In this document: piece after piece, positions 9,950-20,725 of the stretch
How positions within the stretch are numbered: position 1 is the stretch's first letter
Layout of the letters: each line of letters starts with the position of its first letter
Assembly: GCA_023512835.1 (NCBI GenBank)
Contig: CM042092.1
Span: forward strand, 41,186,258-41,250,257
Length of the DNA stretch: 64,000 nt
DNA from: Taxillus chinensis
Lineage: Eukaryota; Streptophyta; Magnoliopsida; Santalales; Loranthaceae
Reading direction: 5' to 3'
The notes under the pieces: generated by a model
The model's database searches: none
What the model was told of the DNA's origin: nothing
Seen by the model: the letters and a program-made list of their open reading frames with translations, nothing else
Position numbers and translations under genes: made by a program

Positions 9950-11553
9950 TGTAATGACCCGTACTTTTGGGATGTGGAGTTAGTCACACTTATGCCCTTT
10001 GGGTGGCAATTATTGGGTTTAGGGAGTTTTTCCCCCAGTCTCTGTGGATAGAACACCTTGTATGATGTTGATCAAGCAATAGGCATGATTTGGGCTGCCT
10101 AGGGAGGCATACATGGGGTGCACGTCATATGGGGCACATGACGTGCAAGGGTATTAGTGCTTGCCTGTCTTCTTCATCATTCAAGGAAGCTTGGGGTGGA
10201 TTTTTAGAGCATTTGGAGCTGCAAGTCATATGGGGATATGACGTGCATTGTGACGTGCAGGCATATTTTTGCACTGTCACCTTGGTTTTGTGATTCTAAA
10301 CATCTTTTCCCAAAAGGGTATGTTGGAATTGTGGATATCTTGGTGTGTATAGATGTGGGAAGGTCATAGCTTGTTCCATCAAAACTACGTCATTTTGATG
10401 TTGGGATTCACTTAATCAAAACTACGTCATTTTGATGTTGTGTTGTCTATATAAGGAGGAGAAGCCCTCTGTTTTAGGTTTTAGGGTTGTTGTTCCACCA
10501 GCCGTCACAGAGAGAGAGAGAGGGAAGGAGAGCTTCTGGTGGCTGCCGGAGCGTCTTGCGTGGGTGGTCGGAGTCTTGAGTGGAAGTGGGAGCAGGAGGA
10601 CATACAAGGTAGGGGTTCTGTTCTTCCTAAATTCTCCTATGTTCTAGGGTTCTAGGGTAGATTATGGATTATACCTGTTTATATATAAATGTAATCCATA
10701 TAGGTGTGATCTCCTATATGGATGTTGGCCCTCGATGGCGGTTTTTGATGTATTCTGGTGTTGGATGGTGTGCATATTAAGTGTTCGATAAAATGCCTAT
10801 GTGAATATGCCTAGTATGTGTTTGATTTTATGCCTGTCAAAGTGTGTATGCTACGTGTTTGGTTTAATGCCTGGGTGACCTTGTGTGCTGTGTTTGTGGA
10901 ACCCGGTTGCTGTGGAAGCCTGGGACTGGAACTGTTAGCCCGTGTGGCTAATCCTGAGTGGCCATGGATATGTTAGCCCGTGTGGCTAAGCCCGAGTGGT
11001 GTGGATATGTTAGCCTATGTGGCTAAGCCCGAGTGGCTGTGGATATGTTAGCCTATATGGCTAAGCCTGTAAGGCTGTGAATATGTGTGTGCCGTGTGAA
11101 TGTGGAATACAACCTGTTTATATCTTATTGTCACTACACTGCACCTGTACACACCATCATGTAGACGCTAGGAGCATGGGATAGGTTGGGGAGACATGAT
11201 CCCTACTAAGCTGTGGTTGCTCACCCCTCCCTCTATGTTGTGTTTTCTTTCAAGAACATACAGGCGTTTGGTGGGACCCCAAGGTGGAAGACCTTATTTA
11301 CTTTACCGTCTTTCATTTATGTTATTTTGTGGGAATTGATGTAACCCCAGTGGGGATGGATTTAAAAGAGGATTTGTTGTAATAAAGACTGATTTGGATT
11401 GTCGATTGCTTTAATGAACATTACTTTCTTGAATGTGTTGTGGATGTTTAAAATGTTATATTTGGGGTTTGTATCCTAACCCCTTTGCCCTCTGTGTGGG
11501 TAAAAGGGGAGTCACGTACCTGTTTCCTCGGGTGGGAAATCCGGGGCATGACA
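9950..11553 (+). repeat. A 3' LTR
   Basis: 1604 bp, TGTAATGACC...GCATGACA. It is collinear with the 5' LTR, with scattered substitutions (many C/T or G/A) and one extra 38-bp minisatellite unit. Target duplication CAACC follows at 11554-11558. Confidence 0.95.
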
Positions 11554-11944
11554 CAACCCTTCGGGAAACTGGTCTCAAATGGATTTGTTGGGGGATTGAC
11601 CCCTGTCTCGAAACTTGTGGCCATCTTCTGATTACCCCCTCTGCCTCTTGGGGTCCTTTCTACTGATCAAGACAACAATGCTTCAATTGATCTTTATCCG
11701 AGCTCCTCGAAATGATGTGGGTTGACCACCCTTGGCGTGCCTCGCCCTTAATCAGTGATCGAATCTCATCCCTCAATTCTAGAATAATCAGGGTTAAAAT
11801 GTCAATCTCTACCATGTGAAGATCATTACTTACAGCCTGCAGCTCTGTCACTTGTCCAGCTTGGGTGGCGGGCTCTTCTGTCGTACGGGACATAATTTTT
11901 TTCGTAGGCTGGGTACACGAGGAGGTAACGCTCCAGGTTAACAC
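11554..11944 (-). pseudogene. gag: B: gag-like ORF, N-terminal half
   Basis: The minus-strand frame from 11944 contains a likely start at MSRTTEEPATQAGQVTEL (ATG near 11890). A helical segment (DILTLIILELRDEIRSLIKG) follows, and a TAG at 11660-11662. A second frame then reads PRGRGGNQKMATSF and FETSFPKG up to 11554, joining the knuckles at 2830. There is thus one frameshift plus the split by A. No capsid-type gag domain (as at 5236-5400 of A) is visible. The protein would be about 200 residues: helical N-terminus, linker, two knuckles. Confidence 0.55.
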
Positions 11945-12804
11945 TCAACGCTCTTAATACCATTACCGACTAGGCGTTTGGAGCTATAACTTCTCAAAAC
12001 ACACATTATCACCACACAGATTCGTAGATTCACATTTCACAGACTCTACAAGTTCACACCTTCACATTACACATATCATTTATACTCAAGTGAATATTTC
12101 ATCGTTTTGAATACCACATTGCTTCTTCCACACAATACCATACAAAGGCACACACTTAAGCATTCACATATCTCACATCATTTTCTGAATATCAACAGTA
12201 TTATCTCTATGTAGTTTGTTCACATTTCACAAGCTTCAAGTTCACAAGCACATTGTTTCAATATCACAAATTCTTTTCCATGCTTTCATGCTTAATTCAT
12301 CACAAAATTTCAGAGTTGCACAATTAAAATTTTATGATGTTTAATGCCCCCCAGTTATCCATATCGAGTCTTACTTCCTCTACCCCATTTATCGATTCTC
12401 CTCTCGTGTGGTATTACTCACATTTCACACATTACATCAATCAACATTGCACACAGTTCAATTCACAGTGCACACAGTCGAAATAAACAAGGACCTTTCC
12501 TTGCAATCATGCTCAAGGTATCTCAAGAAAAATGAGAGTTGCACAGTTCACACCTTTTCACATTATTCATATTTTTCTTTTATCATAATTACAATTTTAA
12601 CAGTTATCCACACCTTCACACACAACAACAAATGCAACTAGTGCCCTAATGCCAATACATGCAAATCCTACCTCAGGTCTGGACTACCCCAAGTACACCT
12701 TAGAGGCTCCAAGAGGACCGTGTTGATCAGACATGTCCCTCCAGGCCCCTCCAAAGGACTCAAGATAACCAGATCCGCCCACTACCCTAGACCAACTAGA
12801 CCAT
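11945..12804 (-). other. B leader
   Basis: About 860 bp of A/T-rich sequence between the primer site and the gag-like ORF. The part nearest the LTR (about 12380-12800) is close to the A and G leaders. The distal part, 11950-12340, is not, so the leader carries extra sequence and the ORF after it is unlike the usual gag. Confidence 0.7.
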
Positions 12805-12816
12805 GCTTTGATACCA
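12805..12816 (-). other. B primer-binding site
   Basis: Minus strand TGGTATCAAAGC, one base from the initiator-Met consensus (G to A). Three bases separate it from the LTR. Confidence 0.85.
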
Positions 12817-12819
12817 TAC

Positions 12820-14502
12820 TGTCACGCCCCGAATTTCCAACCCGAGGAAAACGGTTCGTGACTCCCCTATACCCAACCCGGTGGGCAGGGGGTGGATGTA
12901 CAAAACAAATATTCATACAGGTCAACGTATACATTCACCACTGATAATCACAAAGATGTAAATTAAATACCTTTATTAATCTTCAACCCATAATAAATGT
13001 TCACAACCACACATGTCTTTATTACATTCCAAGTCCTTTTACAATATCTCCCCACTGGGTTACATCAATTTTCATAAAATAACATAATCGAAAAGAAACG
13101 ATAAAGCAAATACAGTCTTCCACCTCGGGATTCCACCTAAAGCCTGTAGGTTCTTGAAAGAAAACAAATCATAGTAGGAGGGGTGAGCAACCACAGCTCA
13201 GTAGGGATCAAGTCTCCCCCAACCCATCCCATGCACCTATCATTTATATGTGAGCGTGCACCAGTGCAGTGACGTGACATAGACATAACAAGGAATTCAC
13301 ACCACACAAACGGCATAACCTCAATCCCAGCCACACAGGCTAACACTTTAACCACCTCTCAAACAAGTGATTTAATCGCCTCTTCAGGCCAAGTTATTTA
13401 ACCGCCTCTTCAGACCAAGTACCAAACAGACAAGCTCACAGCATACACCTCGGTCACTTAGGCATAAAACCTAACACTTAGCATGCACACATTCACAAGT
13501 GCACAAACCCAGCTTCTCAGGCATAAAAACAAACACTTAGCATGCACGTGTTTACAAACCCACAAATCCAGCCTCTCAGGCATAAAAACAGACACGTACT
13601 GGGCATATTTACACAAACATAATCACACAGGCATTTTATCGAACATGTAACATGCACTAACAACCCGACGTCAGAAACACACCCAGGGCGCCATTAAAGG
13701 CCAACATCCATATAGGAGATCACACCTATATGGATTTACATATAAATATTATAACAATAGCCATAGAAACTCTATAAAAACCTCTACGCAGGGCCTAACT
13801 TCGGAACAGACCAGGAAAGATAGAACCCCTACCTTAAAGAAGATCCTCCTTGCTCCCGCGCTAGACGTCGTCTTCCCCACGCACGACGCTCCGGCAGCAA
13901 CCAGCAGCTCTCTTTCCTTCCCTCTCTCCAGCTCTCTCTCTCTCTCTCTCTACGACGGCTACAGTGGCTGAAGAGAACCCTAAACCTAAAACAGGGAGTC
14001 TTCACCTCTTTATATAGACAACCCAAAACCCAAAACGACGTAGTTTTGATTAAATGAATCCCAGCATCAAAATGACGTAGTTTTGATGACAGACTACAAC
14101 CTTTTTGCAACCACACAGGGTAAAGCACTCCTAATTTCACCATGATCCTTTAACAAAAGAGGATCAGAACAACAAAACATTGATAATGGAGGCTGCACGT
14201 GAGAAAGCATTCTCACGTGCATTCTCACGGGCACCTCCAAATGCTCTATGATTTCACGACAAGACTTGGAACAACATCAGGAAGGCTCCCATGGAAAAAT
14301 CTCCCTGCACGTGAAAAGCATTCTCACGTGCATTCTCACGTGCACTCCCTATTGGGCTCAAACTTTGCCTCTTGCTTGCTTATCAACATACAAGATGATT
14401 TAGCCAAAGTGTGTGGAAATAAAACTCCCTAAAAGCCAAGAATTTCCACCTAAAAAGGTAAAACTGACTAACTCCTCACATCCCAAAATACGGGTCATTA
14501 CA
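12820..14502 (-). repeat. B 5' LTR
   Basis: 1683 bp on the minus strand. On the plus strand it runs TGTCACGCCCC...GGTCATTACA. U3 has hairpins at 14194-14221 (12-bp arms TGCACGTGAGAA/TTCTCACGTGCA) and 14306-14332. The palindrome pair is at 14029-14050 and 14066-14087, a TATA-like box near 14010-14017, a CT run near 13930-13950, the stem-loop at 13706-13735, and short TTTAACCGCCTCTTCAGG repeats at 13343-13420. It is followed at 14503 by TGCAT inside an LTR of the same family (D), the expected target duplication; the partner copy would lie left of the window. Confidence 0.9.
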
Positions 14503-14557
14503 TGCATTCTCATGTGCACTCCCTATTGGGGTCAAACTTTGCCTCTTGCTTGCTTAT
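14503..14557 (-). repeat. D 3' LTR fragment between B and C
   Basis: Nearly identical to 14332-14386 of the B LTR. It continues after element C at 30213 (CAACATACAAGATG). It shows that B and C both inserted into the same older LTR, about 50 bp apart. Confidence 0.9.
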
Positions 14558-16403
14558 TGTAGGTCCCAAAGTGAGTCTAGAGGGGGGGTGAATAGACTTT
14601 CTTCGTTTGCGGAAGCTAGGCTGTTAGCTGGTTTTGGATTCCTCTACAGATCACTATGATGGAAGTATTTATGGAGAAGATGACAGGAGTTTTGTGAGCG
14701 ATAACGTGAGTGATGACGAACTATCGGACAAAACTAAGAAGAGGGTAAATGCTCTTTTCTCCAAAGATCTCAGTTATGAAAGTGATGGTTTATGATAGAA
14801 CGATGTGTGGAAAACAACACAGAGATTAGACTTAATGGAAGTGCTAGATTTTTTATGAACAAAAGATTCTTGAATAATCAGATGGATTACTCTCTTGTTC
14901 TTGATTCACCGTGGCGCACAACACTTTTTCAATTTCTCTCCAAGTCTCTCTCTTTCTTGTGTTTGAAAACCTTTTCTTCTTAGTTCTGCCAAGGATTCCT
15001 TTTCTTCTAAGTCTGTCAGAACCAATTTCTTGTGTTCTGTGTGTTTCCTTCTTTTGAGAGAGAGGTTAAACTCTTGATTTTGTCGTTAAGTGCGTGAGAG
15101 ATATATTTTTAAGATTAAAGTGCTCGTGCGCCATGATGTCCATCCCGACAGACTGACTTCCCGCCACTGAAAATGCGGAATGTCAGGGGATGGGTTGATC
15201 TGCTTTGATTTGCAGATCAGATGCCCATACTACGTATTTGGCATGCAGTTGATCTTGGCCGTTCATCCGTGGATGGTAGTTGGCAGCAATTAATGTGTCA
15301 TTAATGCGCTCAACTGCTCGGGACGGCGCAGACTTGCTGTACAAACCCTAGCTGACAATATCGCTAATATCGCTAAGTGGTTGTGTTTAGGGTCGTAAGT
15401 TTGCCTCGGAGGTAGATGCCTCGTAGGTTCGGTGACTCGAAGATTTCAGTTAGAACCTGTTGAAAGTGGCGAAAGTTTGCTTCAGGACCGCGTTTCTGCG
15501 AGTCTACGACTCATATCTTCGAGTCTCCGAGGCTAGAGTTTAGGTTGGATTAGTCTTTTGTGTCACTCTATTAACTGAAGTCTACGACTCTGTGAGTCTA
15601 CGACTCTGTGGGTCTACGACTCTTCGAATGGCGCTTAGAGTGACTTCTTCAAGTTCAGCTAATCAACCTTTTATTGTAGCTACGAGTCTACGACTCTAGT
15701 TCTGCGGGTCTACGATCTTCGGGTCTCTCAGTTTACTATATTTGACTAAGTGGTCTGAAAATCTTCGACTCTACGAGTCTTCAACTTCGCTTTTCTTCCT
15801 TAGTATTTCAGAGGCTCATAAACTGAGTTCCTGTATAGCTACGACCCTTTAGCTACAACTCTCCATCATCGATCTCCGAGTCTGGAAGTGTTGGCAATTT
15901 CTCTATAGTGACTGTCCCTTGAGTCTACGAGTCTACGACTCTACGACCCTTGAGTTACAGTTTCATTTGTTTGCCAGTCTTTATAGCATCGACTCTTTGA
16001 CCTTCAACCTACGAGTCTACGAGTCCAGTTTTCTTTACACTGTTCGAAGGCTTCGACTCTACGACTTTCGATCTACGAGTCTATGAGTCCTATTTTCTTA
16101 ACAGTGTTCGAAGATTTCGACCCTACGACTCTACGAGTCTTCAAGTCTAGTGACAATTGAAGTTCTGTTAATTGACTTAAGTATTTATGGGGACTCTACA
16201 GGTCTATGAGTCTACGAGTCATTTAGCTTTGGTTACTGTTCTTAACACTTCTTCGACTCTACGCGTCTCCGAGCTAATTGATACTAATAGTAACACTCTC
16301 TTTTCCGTACTATGACTCTACGACCTTCGACCCTGGATCTACGAGTCGCATTGTTCTGTCACTGTTTCACCTTGAGTCTCCAGACTCTACGAGTCTACGA
16401 GTC
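14558..16403 (-). repeat. C 3' LTR, truncated
   Basis: Collinear with 28287-30076 but lacks the counterpart of 30077-30207 (131 bp). The missing piece is the first part of the LTR in element sense, and the polypurine tract that should precede it is missing too. The extra ORF runs directly into the truncation. It has an additional unit of about 72 bp near 16050-16125 that the 5' LTR lacks. The distal half is packed with TCTACGAGTC/TCTACGACTC words. Confidence 0.9.
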
Positions 16404-17217
16404 CACCTTGGTATCTTTGCGAATGTGGAGAGGTAATTTCTCGAGAAAGGACTTCTGGTTAAAGATGAACTGAGTCATCTCAATGTTATCCATTTCTTCA
16501 CCGTCATGGAGTAGTCGACAAAGATCAGGTCCAGTGAAGAAGGCTTCATAGCCGCAGGTCCTCGCAGTGGTATCCCCAGCAATATAAGTGTTGAATGCAG
16601 CCAGTTCAGCTGAGGTGCCTCCAGTAGTTACAATGCGAGGTGGGGCTAAAGGTTGGTCAGTAGTGGTAGCGGTTGGTTTGGTAGGTGAGGCAGGCATGGT
16701 GTACTCAGCCGTACTTGGATGTGAAGTTGAGGGGCATGGCTGAGTGGAAGAGGATGGTTGGCAAGGAGCAGCCGGTTGCTTCTTCATGCGGGCTGCAATG
16801 GGAACATCATCATCATCATCAGAATCTGAGATGACAGTGGTTCTGTCTGCGCGCTTTCTCCCCCGCATGTAAGTGGCAGTAGGTTGAGGTGGTGAGTGAC
16901 TCGGAGAAGGGACGACTGGTTGTGGAGTATCGACTGGTTCAAGTGCAGGTCGGTCTGATGGCTGTGGGAGTGTGTTTTTGACAGTTAAAGATATTTTACC
17001 ACTGGAAAGACGATGACATTCAGACAGAATAGCTCCCAAAGTTATACTGAGTCATTTGTATTGTCTCTGGTAAGCTCCCTTGAGGTCTTCACATTGCTCC
17101 TCCAGATGTCTAAATCCATCTGTGGCTGCACTTGTGAGTGATGTCACTTCTTGCTACACCTTATCGAGGTTACGGTCTAATGATTTAACTTGCATTCGTA
17201 CCTCTTCCATGCTGGAC
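16395..17217 (-). pseudogene. C extra ORF, C-terminal part
   Basis: Frame 17039-16395 plus an upstream continuation to 17217 (MEEVRMQVKSLDRNLDKV and a helical EEQCEDLKGAYQRQY block). Two in-frame stops lie in this continuation. Then follow a proline-rich part (TPQPVVPSPSHSPPQP), a basic patch RGRKRADR, an acidic run SDSDDDDDVP, and a C-terminal domain with CGYEAFFTGPDLCRLL. The stop lies where the ORF meets the truncated LTR. Proline-rich and coiled segments fit the envelope-like ORF of Sireviruses; the function is unknown. Confidence 0.6.
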
Positions 17218-18316
17218 TGTCACGCCCCGGATTTCCAACCCGAAGAAACTGGTACGTGACTCCCCTTTTACCCACACTGAGGGCAAAGGGGTTAGGATAC
17301 AAACCAAGAATATCACATTTTAAACATCCACAACATTCAAGAAAGTAATGTTTATAAAAGCAATCCAAACCAGTTTATTACAACAAAATCCTTTCTAACC
17401 CCATCCCCACTGGGGTTACATCAATTCCCATAAAACATAAATGGAAGAGAGTAAGAATAATTATGGTCTTCCACCTTGGTGTATCCACCTAACGCCTGTA
17501 AGTCCCTGGAAAACAAACAAACACAGTAGGAGGGGTGAGCAACCATAGCTCAGTAGGGATCATGTCTCCCCAACCCATCCCATGCTCCTAGCATCTACAT
17601 GCCATGTGTACAAGTGCAGTGTCGTGTTACAATAATTTCAACAGACATAATAACAACCACATCAACAATTACAATCTTCCACTGCCACACAGGCTAACAA
17701 AACACATCTTAAGCAAGTAGTTTAACTGCCTCTTCAGGCCACTGATTTAACCGCCTCTCAGGCAAAGTAGTTTAACCGCCTCTTCAGGCCACTGGTTTAA
17801 CCGCCTCTCAGGCAAAGTAGTTTAACCGCCTCTTCAGGCCAGATAGCACAGTCATGCACACAACACACACCACGGTCACTCAAGCATAAAACCAAACACT
17901 TGGTGTGCACCCGTTCACAAGTGCACAAACCCAGCCATTCAGGTCATAGAACAAACACCCAGCATACATACATACACTAAACCACAAGTCCAGCCACACA
18001 GACATATTACCAAACATGTAATGGGCATATACACACAGCTATATTCACACAGGCATTTCATCGAACATATAGCATGTAACAACAGAATCACACCAAAATG
18101 CCACTGAAGGCCAACATCCATATAGGAGATCACACCTATGTGGATTACATATGTATATATAAGCAGATATAACTCTACAATCTGCCCTAGAACCCTAGGA
18201 CAGAGGAGGATTTAGGAAGGACAAAACCCCTACCTTGTATGTTCTCCTGCTCCCGCTTCCACGCAAGACTCCAACCACCCACGCAAGACGCTCCGGCAAC
18301 CACCAGAAGCTCTCCT

Positions 18317-18364
<48 letters not shown>

Positions 18365-18927
18365 GCGGCTGGTGAAGCAACAAACCCTAAACCTAAAACA
18401 GAGGGGCTTCTCCTCCTTATATAGACAACACAACATCAAAATGACGTAGTTTTGATTAAGTGAATCCCAAAGATCAAAACGACGTAGTTTTGATGGAACA
18501 AGCTATGACCTTTCCACATCCATACACACCAAAATATTCACAATTCCAACATGGTCCTTTGGGAAAAGATGATTAGAATGACAAAACCAAGGTAACCATG
18601 CAAAAACATGCCTGCACGCCAATTTGCAAGTGAATTCCCCAATTCACGTGCAACTCCAAATGCACTCCAAATGCGCTCAAACTTCACCCCTAGCCTCCTT
18701 GCATCATGTAGAAGACAACCACACTTGCACGTGAATTGGACCCATTTCACGTGCACCTCACATACACGTCCGTTTGGCCTAAAACTTCTGTGGTAGATAG
18801 AGGACATCATTCTAAGCATCTTTCCTTTTGCACGTGAATTCATTGGAGTCCATTCACTAGGTCAAAATCTAGAAAAACTCTACTCAGAAGGCAAAACTGT
18901 GACTAAGTCAAGGTACGGGTCCTTACA
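17218..18927 (-). mobile_element. K: solo LTR, Tekay type
   Basis: 1710 bp, on the plus strand TGTCACGCCCC...GTCCTTACA, flanked by TGGAC at 17213-17217 and 18928-18932, with no internal region. The U5 end matches A; the U3 matches E, so it is a mosaic. The palindrome pair is at 18435-18456 and 18473-18494. Other parts are a TATA-like box near 18416-18422, a CT microsatellite at about 18316-18360, the stem-loop at 18116-18145 and repeats at 17713-17851. It splits the C extra ORF. A solo LTR usually forms by recombination between the two LTRs of one element. Confidence 0.95.
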
Positions 18928-20575
18928 TGGACTCCATAGTAGCCAGTCATTCTTCAAAGGCTTGAGAAACTCATGTCTTAAGGATGCCAGAGGAGATTAG
19001 TTTCTCAATGACCTTGCTGGCCAGAAGATCTGCTTCTTCAGCCGTCAGAGAACGTGAGTGGGACACAGCTGGTACTAGAATAGCCTTCTGAGTCACCTGA
19101 GTGGGGCAACCATGATGCGAACTCTTCACTCACCTAAGTGGCCACCTGAGGAACGACATGTACAGATGGTGTGGCCATCGCAATCCCTTCCACAGTCTCA
19201 CGAACTTGTGGGACAGATCCGCCATCGAAGTCACTGGCTGTAGCATCAGGAGTGTCTTCTTCTTCTGCTACCTCTTCTACCACAATGCCTACCACCTCAG
19301 CATCATGTGGAGTAGTTGTGACAGGTGAGTCCACCATGATGGGAGATGGGGCAACCATTGATACGGCTTCCACTGGGTCTCTACTTACAATACCCTGCTC
19401 GACTAACCAATTAATCAGATGGTCTCTATCTACCATCTGTTTATCTGTTTACCAAAAGCGATCCATGCATTTCGTAGATCAGCGGGGGTCATATGAGCCT
19501 TGGCATATTCCATATAAAACTCTTCTAGCTCAGACTCCCCAAGGGTGCTCAACAGTACAGGTGCAGTACCCCTATCCTCTGGGGTTTCCTGTGCTGGTGT
19601 CTGCCCTCCAACTGCAGGTTCTCTTACTTCTGCAGTATCCTTGGGTTGCTCGATAATAGGGGTCTCCTCAGGTGCAGAATCAGTGGGGAGATGAGTTCTG
19701 GCAATGTTCTCCACCACTTCAGTTATATGTACTGTTGCGGCGGATGCAGAGGAGCCCCTAGAAGTCTGTGAGACACGAACCGGCTGTCGTGGTATGCGAG
19801 CTGGGGCTTGTACAGAGCTGGCAGTGTCTCCTGCACGACTTCTTGCACCTGACCCAGTCATCCTCATCGACTTGATCTCTAGCCGACCATCCTCATAAAT
19901 ACTTTTAAATATGTATTTGGTCGGCAGTGGCACTGAGGGCCTGTTGCAGAATACGTTAGGGTGCAGAAACCTAAGGACTTTGGTGAGAAGAAGTCCAAAG
20001 TGTCCCTTCTTGCTTTTGATCATGGAGTGTATCTGTGTTCCCCAGTCTACTCGTCTTCCCTGTAGAACACTGCACATGATCTTCATCTGCTCATGACTTG
20101 CAGAGTCATGAGCCGCCTTTTTACACAGTAGGCACTGTCCTGTGACTATAAGAGTCGCCAGTGCCTGACCGGAAAAACCCATCTTCAGGGCTCCCCGACC
20201 TTGCTTTCCGGGATTGGAGTACCCAAGAAAGGACTTACACTCTTCTCTAGAAAGACTAGGAAGAGGATCAAAGGTACCTTTTGGGAGTGGAAGTGCATCT
20301 CGGATTGTTTCGGCAGAGATACGAACCTCCACTCCGTGTACAGTTCCCACCAGGTCATCTCCATCAAATGCCATGGTCTAGTACAACTCCGAGACATCTT
20401 CTATTAGTAAGTCTTGCACCCCTGAGTAGATGGATGCAATACCGGTTTCATCGAGGCGGTTTTTAAACTCGTCCAGCCAGCTAACTTTGGCGTCGCCTAT
20501 GGCTTCCCAGTCGATGATGAATCCCGGGACGATGTTGCGTATGTCATCGGCCATCGATGAGCTGGGTCCTGCCAT
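18928..20575 (-). pseudogene. C extra ORF, N-terminal part (plant transposon-protein-like domain)
   Basis: A likely ATG at 20575 starts MAGPSSSMADDIRN; the frame is open upstream to 20725 but only through GA-derived Ser/Leu repeats. A stop lies between SELY and TMAFDGDD near 20376. The main open stretch, 20374-19430, has VHGVEVRISAETIRDALPLP and a long SMIKSKKGHFGLLLTKVLRF block. I read these as the domain seen in putative plant transposon/envelope-like proteins of large copia elements. A frameshift at about 19430 leads to INWLVEQGI and an acidic stretch. Further stops precede the K insertion. Not a known enzyme. Confidence 0.6.
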
Positions 20576-20579
20576 TGAG

Positions 20580-20700
20580 CTTGTAGAGAGAGAAAGAGAC
20601 ACTCGTAAAGAGATATTGTAAGGTTCGAAGTTGGTCAGGGGAGAGAGAAAGAGAGAAAGAGATAGAATCGAAGAGAGAGAGAAAGAGAGAGTTCTAGGGT
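20580..20700. repeat. GA-rich low-complexity tract
   Basis: Repeated GAGAGA/AAAGAGA blocks just upstream (in minus-strand sense) of the likely start codon of the C extra ORF. Confidence 0.8.
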
Positions 20701-20725
20701 TAGGGTTCGAGTTTGAAAACGACAA

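Larger units (their letters stand above)
2831..11553 (+). mobile_element. A: complete Ty3/gypsy chromovirus (Tekay/Del type), degenerate
   Basis: Two LTRs (2831-4399 and 9950-11553) begin TGTAATGACCC and end GACA. They are flanked by a 5-bp target duplication CAACC at 2826-2830 and 11554-11558. Between them in order are a primer-binding site, leader, gag, protease, reverse transcriptase, RNase H, integrase, chromodomain and polypurine tract. Domain order and the RT and chromodomain motifs fit the Tekay (Del) chromoviruses. It landed in the gag-like ORF of B. Several in-frame stops, frameshifts and a changed RT active site mean it cannot encode a working polyprotein. Confidence 0.95.

Noticed and set aside
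13829..14143. Minus-strand ORF of 104 codons in the B LTR
   Set aside because: Same region as the promoter and CT tract of an LTR; chance open frame.
16395..20575. C extra ORF as a captured host gene
   Set aside because: Position after pol and domain make-up fit the extra ORF of large copia elements. I saw no host-protein domain, though I could not run a search.
20575..20725. Upstream start for the C extra ORF at 20725
   Set aside because: The added residues are Ser/Leu/Phe repeats translated from a GA-rich tract. The ATG at 20575 starts normal-composition protein.
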